The notes beneath the pieces were generated by a model, which was not told the origin of the DNA, did no database searches, and was given only the letters and a program-made list of their open reading frames with translations. DNA of 64,000 nt from NCBI GenBank assembly GCA_032209605.1, contig JASFXZ010000012.1, positions 3,906,001 to 3,970,000 of the forward strand. The letters run 5' to 3'. Source of the DNA: Mactromeris polynyma (lineage: Eukaryota; Mollusca; Bivalvia; Venerida; Mactridae). A program made the position numbers and the translations under genes. Shown here in pieces: positions 34,240-44,251 of this stretch. How positions within the stretch are numbered: position 1 is the stretch's first letter; each line of letters begins with the position of its first letter.

Positions 34240-35448
34240 GGTTTCTTAGGTCCGTAGCCTTTTGTAAACATATCTCCGCAGTACCAACAAGACAGCATAT
34301 TCTAAAAATATACCATCAAGCCTAGCAATGACAGTTTGGATCTGTTTCATCAGCATGTTATTTGTCATATCATCTTGACCTTCAGTTTGAGTATTTACCA
34401 ATCTAAATGGAGTGCGTTTCTTGTCATTTACCCTAGAACGAGCTCATATCGTTCTACAATAGCCACCGCTTGTTGCATAGTTTTGCATTCCTTATCAAGA
34501 CATCGTCATCTCATTTCTAGGCTCATGGATTTGTAAAATTGATGAAGTGCGAGAGATTCCTGCGCACTACTATTAAGATCAGGATAGGCACGTTTTGCCA
34601 TGATTCTTAAATCATCTCCGAAGGACGCCAGTGTTTCATTTGTCTCACGTAATCTAGTTTCGAATCTGGCTATGTATTTCGATTGTTGCCTTGCACTACC
34701 AAATCTTTTATTTAATTTGCGCACCAATTTTCGAAATATTATCTGCTCTTGGTCATTTAAAACTAAGTCAAATATCCTGGCTGATCTCTGCAAACAGGAA
34801 GCAAGAGATAATGCCTTTTCTTCATCTGTCCATTTACCTAATTCAGTGCAATCAGTGAAAATGAAAGATAACTTTCCCAATAGGTAGACCCATCATATTT
34901 CTCTGGCTTGACCATAGGCAACCTCGGTCTATTTGGCCTATGATACGAATCATTAAATACAAAATCACCTCTCTATCCTCGATTGTGGTCATCGTTTACC
35001 AAATCCCGACGTCTGTCCGGTACATGATGACCATCGTTTCGCCTTCTATTAAAATAAGCGTTGTCATGCTATCATCCGACTCCGTTGATTCGTCTCTGTA
35101 AGTATTTGGTTAGCGTATTCTCGGACTTCTATGAGAATCATAATGGATCTCGACATCACTGTGGTAGGTATCATGTTATTGATTTTGTTTGGTTGGACGA
35201 TCCCTCACACGTCTATTTGGGGACCTTCCCCTAGCACTCCCCATGATATGTACATGTATGTATGCCCTGCGTCTCTGAGTGTTTATTTTAGGATCATAGT
35301 TCTGTACCTCATCTTCCATCAAATTGTTTATCACAAGTGACGTTGATTGTTGAATGTCTCCACTAGCATTATCAACAATTTCATCAATATGTGGTGTGTC
35401 TACCATGACATTGGTATAAACTGTACCTCATTATCTGTGCTGGCCATA
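34240..35448 (-). pseudogene. Gypsy-type gag pseudogene
   Basis: Read on -, it starts near 35448 (MASTDNEVQFIPM), shifts frame within about 15 codons, and continues in an open N-terminal segment to 35176. The capsid part at 34880-34506 is well preserved: WTDEEKALSLASCLQRSARI, EQIIFRKLVRKLNKRFGSAR and LASFGDDLRIMAKRAYPDL then LALHQFYKSMSLEMR. A decayed CCHC knuckle (CWYCGDM) follows near 34280. Several stops and frameshifts separate the parts. No LTR was recognised. It is not the same lineage as the Steamer-like gag at 15.4 kb. Confidence 0.75.
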
Positions 35449-35827
35449 GTCTAGGTTAAAACAACAATAAAACATTATAGAACAACACACACAACAGTAT
35501 AATATTGCTTCAATAGTCACTCAATGCAAACATATCACAAATGCTGAAATACAGTTCTGTTGAAAATCACTTGGGTATACATGACTACGTCGCATTTACT
35601 GCCAAGCAGGTTCGTATCGGGATGCTCTTTCAACTTTAACAAAAGCATCCCACTTCCAGCAACGTTGTAAGGTACCTCGCTACTCACATGAACATACTTT
35701 TGAGGTTCGCTATTAGTCAAGGATATTATTTCGATGACAACTTGCTTGGGTGTATTTCCATACCAGTGAAATGATTTGAACACGAAGTGTCTTAATTTCT
35801 GACAACAGTCTCATTTAGTGATATGAT

Positions 35828-36190
35828 ACCTAAAACGTCACTTAAAATTCCATGAAGGAAGCAAAATGAATATTTGAGAAAAACAATGAAAATCCAGTCC
35901 GTTCTTCGTAATTAAGCACTATGTGGCGAGTTATTCATGAATTTATGATACTAGCATTATATACTGATGTTCATTTTGTTTTGTAAAACGATATCTGATG
36001 CAGAATTCCAATTGTCACTAGTTTTCACGACCTAACTATCATGAAGACTGCCAACTTGTAGCCATATAATTCTCAATAAATACAGAAGGCTGGTAATATT
36101 CACTTGCTGTGTAGCATATACTGTGTGGTACTGTTGTATTCATACTATAGTATGTAGATAATGTAATTGTAAGGTGTGTATCCCTTGCAT
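35828..36190. repeat. Dispersed repeat R2, copy B (mariner-free)
   Basis: Matches copy A around GTCACTTAAAATTCCATGAA, CCAGTCCGTTCTTCGTAATT and GTAGATAATGTAATTGTAAG. At 36143-36144 it holds the empty TA target at which copy A carries a mariner. Confidence 0.8.
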
Positions 36191-37037
36191 TTCTGTAATG
36201 ATGAAGCAATGCGATAATTGTTGGGACATACTCAGTATCATACCCAGGACGATCGTGTATCATTATCTTGAATACCTCATATGTACGAGCAAAATATTTA
36301 GATCGCTCAGTAAGAATGAAGATTGTTCTCTCATGCTGAAGCTTTTGTAAGGTCACAAGTTTGTATTTATCTATCAATGCTAGTCTCCCTCGAGTTTGCC
36401 TTATTTTGATCTTCTAAACATGTACACCGGTTTTCGTTGTGGTTTCATGTTTGTAAGATCGTACCATGTTTGCAAGTGTGTTCAATTCGGAACAATAAAT
36501 TCGTCTATATCTACATTCACTACAATCTCGGACAAATGCTTGTGTCTGTTTAATACCGCAACTTGTCCAAAACTTTTGAAATTTTATAAAATCTTTTTTT
36601 TTTCTGTGTATGTTTTTTTTGAAATATAAGTATGTGGGTGGTAAGAAATTAAAAAGAAAACAATATGCTTCCGAGCTTGATTTTATTCTGTGGTCTCATG
36701 AAGTGGTGTATAATTGCAAAATTCATTTAGGTAATGAACAAGCAAATGCACAAATCTGTAAATTTCATAGATTCTCATCACAAACTGATTTTAAATTTAT
36801 ATATTGCAACCCCATGATAATGATATATAGTGGGAAAAATAATGAAAAAAACACGAACAATCTTTTTCTTCGTCGGAAATCTGTAAATTAACATATATTC
36901 TCATGCAGCCATTTTGAAATTACAAAATAATCGCTGACAGTTCCAAGGCTGTAATTCGCTATATGATTGTTGTTTCTGTTTGTGTTATAAATGTATTTTG
37001 TATTTCCCTTTCCCCTGTGCAATTCTGTCACTTTATA
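36191..37037. other. No recognisable gene
   Basis: Several short open frames occur on both strands (for example - 36377-36039 and + 36610-36891), but none shows a family motif, good context or neighbours. AT-rich and probably non-coding. Confidence 0.4.
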
Positions 37038-37325
37038 CAGTGTTCAGATTGTTTCCTGCTCATGTTTGGCCTATTGCGGCCAGTTGTCTTGACTTGTCCT
37101 GTGATCTTTTCCATCCATTAATTCCCCCATCCACCTCCCTTCACTGTCCACTTTGATTCTCCTGGTCTGCCGGGCCATTCTTTGTGCCTCTGTTCCTTAA
37201 TATGTTTACCATTTGATCCCCTTAAGTGCCATATGTTTTGTGGATTGTTTTTCCGGAGGTCTGCGTGGGGAGGCACTGTCTTGTGTATGTGGCGTTCCCT
37301 GTAGTTACAAATTCTCTGTTTTACA
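37038..37325. repeat. Dispersed repeat R1, copy 2
   Basis: Near-identical to 60-365 in the same orientation, with small indels, including GGCCAGTTGTCTTGACTTG and CTGCGTGGGGAGGCA. Confidence 0.8.
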
Positions 37326-37508
37326 ATTGAAAACAAGTAATTGTAATGATTACCAATTTTTAACACAGTAATTGTAATATAATCATTACAATTTTACAAG
37401 TAATCGCCATAGATCAGAGTCCAAGCAGTGTGACTGCTGCGATATACAGCATACGAGATGAAAATTGTTATGCAAAAATAGACAGAATACTTATATGTGT
37501 GATAGTTC

Positions 37509-37968
37509 CTATGAAGTTCTAAGAAGAAAATTCAAACAGTGGTTGCTGAGAACAGCGCAAACAAAAAAGTGAGATTTAGGTGCTTTTGAAGCAACGGTTT
37601 TGTTAAAAGATTCATTTGCTTGTTTACTTCCCATGTTTGATAGCTTGTTACACTGTCTCTTATAACGATCAAACAGGTCCTCCAATGACTTCTGGAGAGC
37701 CTCGTCAGTTAGTGCCTTACCATATGGCACTGACTGATATTTGTTACTGGGATCTATCACACAAGGAGTGATCATTAAATGGATGACGTGATAACGCATC
37801 AAATCCCTTGCTGATTCCATCTGAATTGCCTTGATTTTGTTGAATCATGTAGTTTATACACTTTAAAAGATAATGTATCACTTTCTTTGATAAACCTTTT
37901 TGAGACATTTGTAGAGCATACAGGCTGGATGCTTTTTGATCCAAATTATTACCAGTGTTTGTATGTAC
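37509..37968 (-). pseudogene. Mutator/Kolobok-like transposase fragment
   Basis: On -, the stretch from 37968 reads ASSLYALQMSQKGLSKKVIH and HPFNDHSLCDR. After a stop or frameshift near 37745 it continues through LEDLFDRYKRQCNKL to GSKQANESFNKTVASKAPKS. The last motif is the catalytic-E region and lines up with QQCESANRSVSMRAPKSHYY of the fusion gene at 20.1 kb. Only the middle and end of the DDE domain remain; no exonuclease part is seen nearby. Confidence 0.75.
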
Positions 37969-37999
37969 TAGCAGACGTGATATTACACCCTCAGCTGTT

Positions 38000-38062
38000 C
38001 TGCTAAGTTAGCTCAGTAGGGTTGGCTCTTGATTGCCAATCTGTTCAAGTCTCATCTTCAGA
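38000..38062 (+). repeat. tRNA-related SINE head
   Basis: A-box-like GTTAGCTCAGTAGGGTTGG and B-box-like TGTTCAAGTCTC with tRNA-like spacing, but without pairing arms. Probably a SINE promoter remnant. Confidence 0.5.
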
Positions 38063-38984
38063 TTGATAATAAATGATAACCCAGGAACACTGTTTAAGTC
38101 GACTGACTGCAATGCACAAATGAAATTCTATTGTAAATGGGTTCTTAACTCAATACAAACAAACCTGATAAACTGTCATATCCCCTTCCGCTCATCTACA
38201 CTGACAGTAAGGCCTATTGTGCTGGACTTCCTACATTCACAATAGCATTAGCAATATTTAAGGATAAGGTCTGAGTCTTTACAACTGCAATGTGATTTTC
38301 ATAGCTTAACACTACATAAACACCAAAAGTAGTGTTTTTTATAAAGGCTTCTCTGAAATGAATTCAAACATTAAAGTGCTCTATGTTTGATAGTTTTCCT
38401 GATTTTGTTAAGTGTTAAAATTACACAATTATTTTTATGTAAACATGCATAATGAAAACTGCTTTCACACCAATTTACTTAGTGAATTTCCAGCTGTCAC
38501 AAAACTGGCTACTCACACACTACATTGCTTTTTGTATTTACTGGGTTCACAATGTCATCCTCTGACTCCACAACTGACTGAGGTTTGTGGTCCATATCCT
38601 AAATGCTATCATCACTGTCATCATCATCAGGTCCTATGGATAAAAATCCACCAAATACTGCATTAATTAATCAAATAATATAACTCTGAAAATCACATTT
38701 TATATATCACAACGTCTAAGAAAGATTATCATAATCAAAATGTATCATAACAAATGAAACATTAAAATAAAGGGCAAATAATTGATATTTTCAAAGACAA
38801 CTAAAATATGTCAATTGTTATTTTTGGATGCTTCAAATAAAAATGTGTTACAAGAAATTCATCGACTGATGCACAGACAGGGCAGCATCAAAATGTTTTG
38901 CTAGGTAAAATAACTCATTTTTTGTAAATCATGAAGACAAAATTGTGCTTTTCGCATTGTAATTTTCAATACAATAGCATTTAC
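38063..38984. other. No recognisable gene
   Basis: AT-rich sequence without a convincing frame, RNA gene or repeat. Confidence 0.4.
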
Positions 38985-38988
38985 TTAA

Positions 38989-39180
38989 GATTAGCCATCC
39001 ATCATTAACGTGGTACATTTCCGTGCAATCTCGACGACGACATAATGTCCTTTCGGTAGGTGTCCGGCTCAGAACGTAATTTCGAAAACTGCCGAAAGCA
39101 TTTAGAATCACTCGGAAAAATCGTTTAGGAACCTTTCGAAGTTACACGGAAATGTACGAGCTAATGATGGATAGATTGCC
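38989..39180. mobile_element. TTAA-flanked MITE, 192 bp
   Basis: TTAA stands at 38985-38988 and 39181-39184. The ends are imperfect inverted repeats sharing ATCCATCATTA and TACATTTCCGTG, so the element folds on itself. No ORF. TTAA suggests mobilisation by a Kolobok- or piggyBac-type transposase. Confidence 0.7.
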
Positions 39181-39184
39181 TTAA

Positions 39185-40134
39185 ATTTTGAAAGCATGAA
39201 AATTTAATTATCAAAATATATAACAAACATTCATTTAAGAGTTGATTTTTGTGTTCGTGTGTTCATGCAGTATGAACACTCGGAAGCGAGCTAGTAAATC
39301 CATGAAGCTCGTAAGCACTTGGTTGTAAATTTGCTAGATTACTCCTACATGTAAGCGTTCATACAGCATGAATGCACAACATTGAGAATCAAAGCGTATA
39401 TTTATAAACAAAATATTGGTACATGTAACTTATTTCTGAAGTAATTTTTAGTTTAACAAATATTAATAGCAATGTGGCTCTGTCACTTGAATAGCCGAAT
39501 TTAGAAGCTATGTGTGTTCAACAACAAAAAATAGTTGATATGTAAATATTTGGTCTCAAACGTTATTAATATGGCACTTTGTAATATAAGAGCATCAATT
39601 AATACTTCTGACAACTATTTTATACTTCTTTCAATTATCAGAGTTTGTTGCAGTTTTGTTTTTGTTTTGTTCAAGTATCATTTACATTAATCCAGCAAGC
39701 ACGGGCATATCGGCCATATATCAGCTAACTGATATCTGTTTGTAATATTGGTCCAACATTTCTCTGATATTAGACATATATCGGTTTTGAACTTGTATGT
39801 AAATTTTGAATCAGGGTATATGTTTAAATAAATTGTTGATTAATATTCACAATTTCCAGTAAAAAAAGGCAACATGGAAAATCTTAAAGAGAAAATTCTG
39901 TTATTGTACACAGGCAGTATAATGTGCTGACACAGTTGTTTACGATCGTCATGTGTTTTGCGGTTGACTGAAACTTTGAAAGATGAGAATTAACTGATAA
40001 GAATGCATCGCTATTTTACCTCGCATGGACAAAATTATATTACTACGTAAGATGAAATATATTACTTTGATAAAGTTTTTATACTTATAGACGTATAGAT
40101 AATATTTACAGGGGCGCAAGAATTGTTGGTCAAA
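39185..40134. other. Non-coding interval
   Basis: No gene recognised. From about 39700 the sequence has GGCATATCGGCCATATATC and GATATTGGTCC-like words that foreshadow the repeats at 40135-40320, so both may be parts of one element. Confidence 0.4.
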
Positions 40135-40320
40135 TATCGAAATCAGACGATGGGCCGATATCAAAAAACTACAACGGTCCAATGTCAATTTGATATCGGT
40201 CCAATATTGGCTTGATGTTGGAAACGATGTTGGGCCGATATTACGTCCATTTTGCAAATCTGACAGTGGTCCGATATTGAAATGTGATGTTGGGCCGATA
40301 TTGTAGAATATATTGGTCCA
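40135..40320. repeat. Diverged short repeats of GGGCCGATATT type
   Basis: The words GGGCCGATATT, GGTCCAATATT and GATGTTGG recur about eight times, with variations and no fixed period. On - they give a repeated NIGP reading in an open stretch, which I take to be a by-product of the repeat. Confidence 0.6.
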
Positions 40321-40989
40321 TATAATGTTTTTTGTTTTGTTTAACTCACTGGATACAAGATAGAGCACCGATGTAGAAGGTAACATTTCCTTAAATCTAC
40401 AGACAAATATGATGTGCATGTCAGTGATTCTAAAATTAACGTACAATCTTGGGTCAGGGAGATACATAAGCAACACATGATATTCTGGCCATGATGGTTA
40501 GTTTAATGGAATGTTTTATCATTCAGACACACTTTTTATGCAAATGTTTTTATTGTTGTAGTGCCTTTTGCTTGTTAAGAGAAATTATAAACCCTTCCTC
40601 CATTAAATTTGTCATTTCCGTTACAATTTTATTTCTTATTTTTTGCTATGATGAGACTATAGTTTTCGAAAAAACAAATTGAATGTGTCCATGTTCTTTG
40701 AAAAGCAAAGGCTTTTTATATGCAAAATGTTTATTATATATTTATTGATTTTAGCAATAAGTTCATGGGATATATCACACATGTCGGCAAAAATGGAGAC
40801 GGCAAACAGGTAAATTTCATTTTGGCCTCGACAGTATTTTATGGGAAAATCAAAGTTATTATTTCGGACTTAACATGATGATCAATTTGGTAATATGCAT
40901 TCAATTTTTGGGTAATAAGGATATGTTGTGACATTATATATAGACACATTTGTATGTATGTCAAAAAGATGCCCCAAGATGCAAAAATA

Positions 40990-42028
40990 GTTGGTTCTTA
41001 CCTTTGATAGATAGCTAGTGACGATGTGGATTTATGTCCAGTGACGGCCATTACCTGCGGAGCAGTGAATGTGCGACCAAGGATAGTCGCCCCAGTCACA
41101 CGTGCTTAGTGATTTGTATAAACAGTAGACAATGGTACTGCTTTGCTCAGCCGGATCATAAACTTGGACTGCGCATCCCTGCCGACTGGACGGTTTTGAT
41201 ACCACACAGGGTCTGAATCGAGTTAGACTTCTCTGGGATATTGCCAGAGCCTCTGACATTGGGGATTAAGTTTTGATATGAACTTTTCAAAGTTTCTTAC
41301 AGGACAATTGTCAATGACGACATCATCAGGGGGCATATGTCCAGAGACTAACACCTTGTCTTTTTCCTTGTGGTTTGTTGTGGCCTCATCTTCGGCCTTG
41401 TAGATATATTTGCGGCCATCATGGTAGCACCCAACCAAAAAAGTTGATTTTGTCATCTTCTCGAAATTTTCATTTGCCCGTCTGCAAAAGTACAGGCGAA
41501 TGTTCATCTGTGCTCTATTCAATAGTCCGTGGGTGTGGTTGGCGTCATATGCACTGACATGTATAATTTAGTCAGATCATCATTAATTATTAAAGGATAG
41601 TGCTCAGTTGATCCTTTGCCCTGTTCTTTCAATTCCCTCAATGCAGTTTTTAGGGACTCGATTGCCTGGTTAAATACAGGGCTTGTAATTATGTCAAATT
41701 CTTTTGATACAGGTGGAGCTTTCAAATACCTTTTAAGATTATGTCTCATGTTCTATAACGTACTTGATTTGTACAAGTCGCCTTTCTTGTTTCGGGCATC
41801 TAAGTAAAATCTTACCAGAGCATCAGCTAGCTGCTGTTCTGTGTACTGTTCAAAATTAATATCCTGATCTTTTTCTTGAAGATATGTTCTCAGAGTTATC
41901 GCAGCAGACCGATTCATTTTTAACGTATTGTTAGGGGTGTATTTTACTTGTTTATTTGTAACATCTTCACTGGAATGATCTGCAAATCGTTGTGCCATGT
42001 TTATACCAGGTCCTGAAGTCCTGAACAA
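40990..42028 (-). pseudogene. Crypton-type tyrosine recombinase, broken
   Basis: Read on -: an N-terminal SAM-like part with MNRSAAITLRTYLQEKDQDI and LADALVRFYLDARNKKGDLY (41990-41770), IRHN-type MRHNLKRYLKAPP, YMSVHMTP, YFCRRANENFEKMTK and a KLNPQCQRLWQYPRE box (41500-41225). The catalytic end is LSTVYTNH, then ARVTGATILG and VTGHKSTSSLAIYQR (41130-40990), with the final Tyr. Stop codons interrupt near 41753, 41519 and 41102, and there are frameshifts. The order matches the domain shared by Cryptons and the ZMYM/QRICH1/KCTD1-derived proteins. Cryptons move by recombinase without terminal repeats, so no ends can be drawn. Confidence 0.8.
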
Positions 42029-43894
42029 CGATACAAAACATTCTATTCAGTTTAGACAACTAATTGTTTATTTAAGAAAAAAAATTTATGCTATTACATG
42101 ATTTTTGTACAAAATTTATATCTTTGTATAATGTACAGTGTAAGTTTTAGTTCATTTAATGTTTTTTTTATAGGCCTTAGCAAAGAATGCAAATTTCCTG
42201 TAAATCAACCTATCTAAATTCTATTTAATCTGTGGCCCAATATAAAAAGATTAATATAATGAGTCAGAAAAAAAAATTGTTTGGCCTTAAATCATTGATG
42301 AAGGATTAAGTTGTTAATAAAATAAATTATTCAACGAAACTGTACATTTTCGTTATATTATTAACATGTTTATAATAAATACCTGTTGATGAGTTTACTC
42401 TTGTTAATTTTATAGTTTTCCATTTGTTTATTTGACTGTGTTTATTCATTTATTTATGCAAATCCGTTCGTATTCGTCTGCGATAATTTTCATAGCAGCG
42501 CACTTGACGAATTTTCAAGCGGCTAATCACATCGATTTCGTCGAACTAAAATGGGTTCAAACTTTTAATTTAAATCTTTTCGGATACAAATTTGAGCATA
42601 CATGTGATCCTTTCAATATTTAATCACTTATGTGTGAATACCGATTGTCAACATTCCATTATTTGCTGACATGAACCGATCAAAATTTCTAGTCGACTCG
42701 ACAGCTGTTACGCGCATAAATAAAAGATCCGAACAGTCGTTTAGCCAATGAAATTCCGGCGTTCCTTAAAAGGATATGGGGCGCATGAAGGGGAATTGAT
42801 TTCGAACGTCATATACCCTATCAGCGTCGTGTATATAGGATCCTATACGCGAGCGTTTAACCAATGAAATTACTGGATTTTTCTTTGCAGTATTATAATA
42901 CAGGATATAGGAAAAATAGAGAAATGTATCCAATTTTATTCAAAATTACCTTTTATCACATAACATACGGCGCGGGAGTGATTATAACCTATGCATTATT
43001 TCTCGAATTAAACTAGTGTATTATTTATGCAAATTAGGGCCGCATCACATATTCATACGCGCTGTCAGAAATCCAAACAAACATGGCCGACTTTCGCGTA
43101 TCGGTCTACGACAAATATGTAGCATTTCGCGATCGTCTAAATGTCAAACAGCTTCATAAACGAAAGTTTATCAGAATTCTAACCATTGCGAGCTGAACGC
43201 GTACTTCAAATCCGATGCGAGTGCACATTTCAGCTCGTCTGGAGGTATCAACACATGACATGGTTCGCTGTCCATCATCCGGATCACGGTGGGTTTTTTT
43301 TTATGTGAACATAAACAGAATAGACCACACCACACGCTGATGCAATCCATCCTCCAAGAAAACGAGTACGAATGATTGACAGCGACTCACAGTGACATAG
43401 TTTCAACTGTGTCAACGTAGATCTGTTGATTTACGTTCAGTCAATGATTTTACTTTAGAATGGACTCGGTGACGTCACGACTTCATGTCGTCACAGCAGC
43501 GCGTGTGCACTAAATTTTAAACTTCGTCAATGTTTTCCTTAAAACTGCAGTAAATTATCGATCATGTTGTTAATTATTTGTTTTGTGTTAAGTTTCAACA
43601 TTCGACATTACATTTGGTTTAATTATCGGTATTAATCGTCGTTTTTATTCTGTGAAAATCTTTGGAACTATGTTTTCTCGACCGAATCACTAAAGTAGAG
43701 ACAAAATGCAGAGGCGGCTAGAGAAACGAGTCTGTGTGTTATTTTTTTGTTTTAGCCCGTTTACAAGATTTGTGATAAATAGAATCTAGCATTCGTGTTC
43801 ACATTTTATTGAATTTATTAAACTTGTCGGCCAAAAAGAAGCCTCGCATTATATCATTTCGACTCATTTAATAAATTTAATAAAACATGAACAC
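42029..43894. other. Non-coding interval, CG-richer than its surroundings
   Basis: No firm gene. GCCAATGAAATT-type words occur near 42750 and 42872. A short frame at 43083 (MADFRVSVYDKYVAFRDRLN, 38 codons) follows a good start context, but no continuation was found. CRE-like TGACGTCA occurs at 43471. It could be an old promoter. Confidence 0.35.
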
Positions 43895-44251
43895 TCATGT
43901 TAGATCTTCTATGTATAATACAGCCTCATTTGCAGGCGATGATTTAGTAAAAAATTCTGCAAGATGAAATATTGTATCCGCATCGGTTCGGCGAGATAGT
44001 CGCTTGGCACTTCCAAATCCGGCATCAACCAAGCATTTGGTATGACCTGGCTCCAGTTTCACGAACATTCTTAAGTCCCTTATTGTTCTTAACTCCATAA
44101 CAGGCTTAGTAACAGGCTTAAATTAACAGGCTTAATTTTTGTTGCGTTTCACGAAAAATAGCAGACTTAGTAACAGTCTTAGTAAGATTCTTAAGTCCAT
44201 TATTTTAAGACAGCTATACCGCTGTCTTAAGCATGATTAGCAGTCTTAAAT

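Noticed and set aside
36039..36891. Several 80-110-codon frames on both strands
   Set aside because: No motifs; part overlaps a dispersed repeat; expected by chance in AT-rich DNA.
40135..40320. CRISPR-like array
   Set aside because: Copies are diverged with irregular spacing, and the genome is clearly eukaryotic.
43083..43199. Short frame with a good start context as a host first exon
   Set aside because: Only 38 codons before a stop, and no downstream exon could be linked to it.
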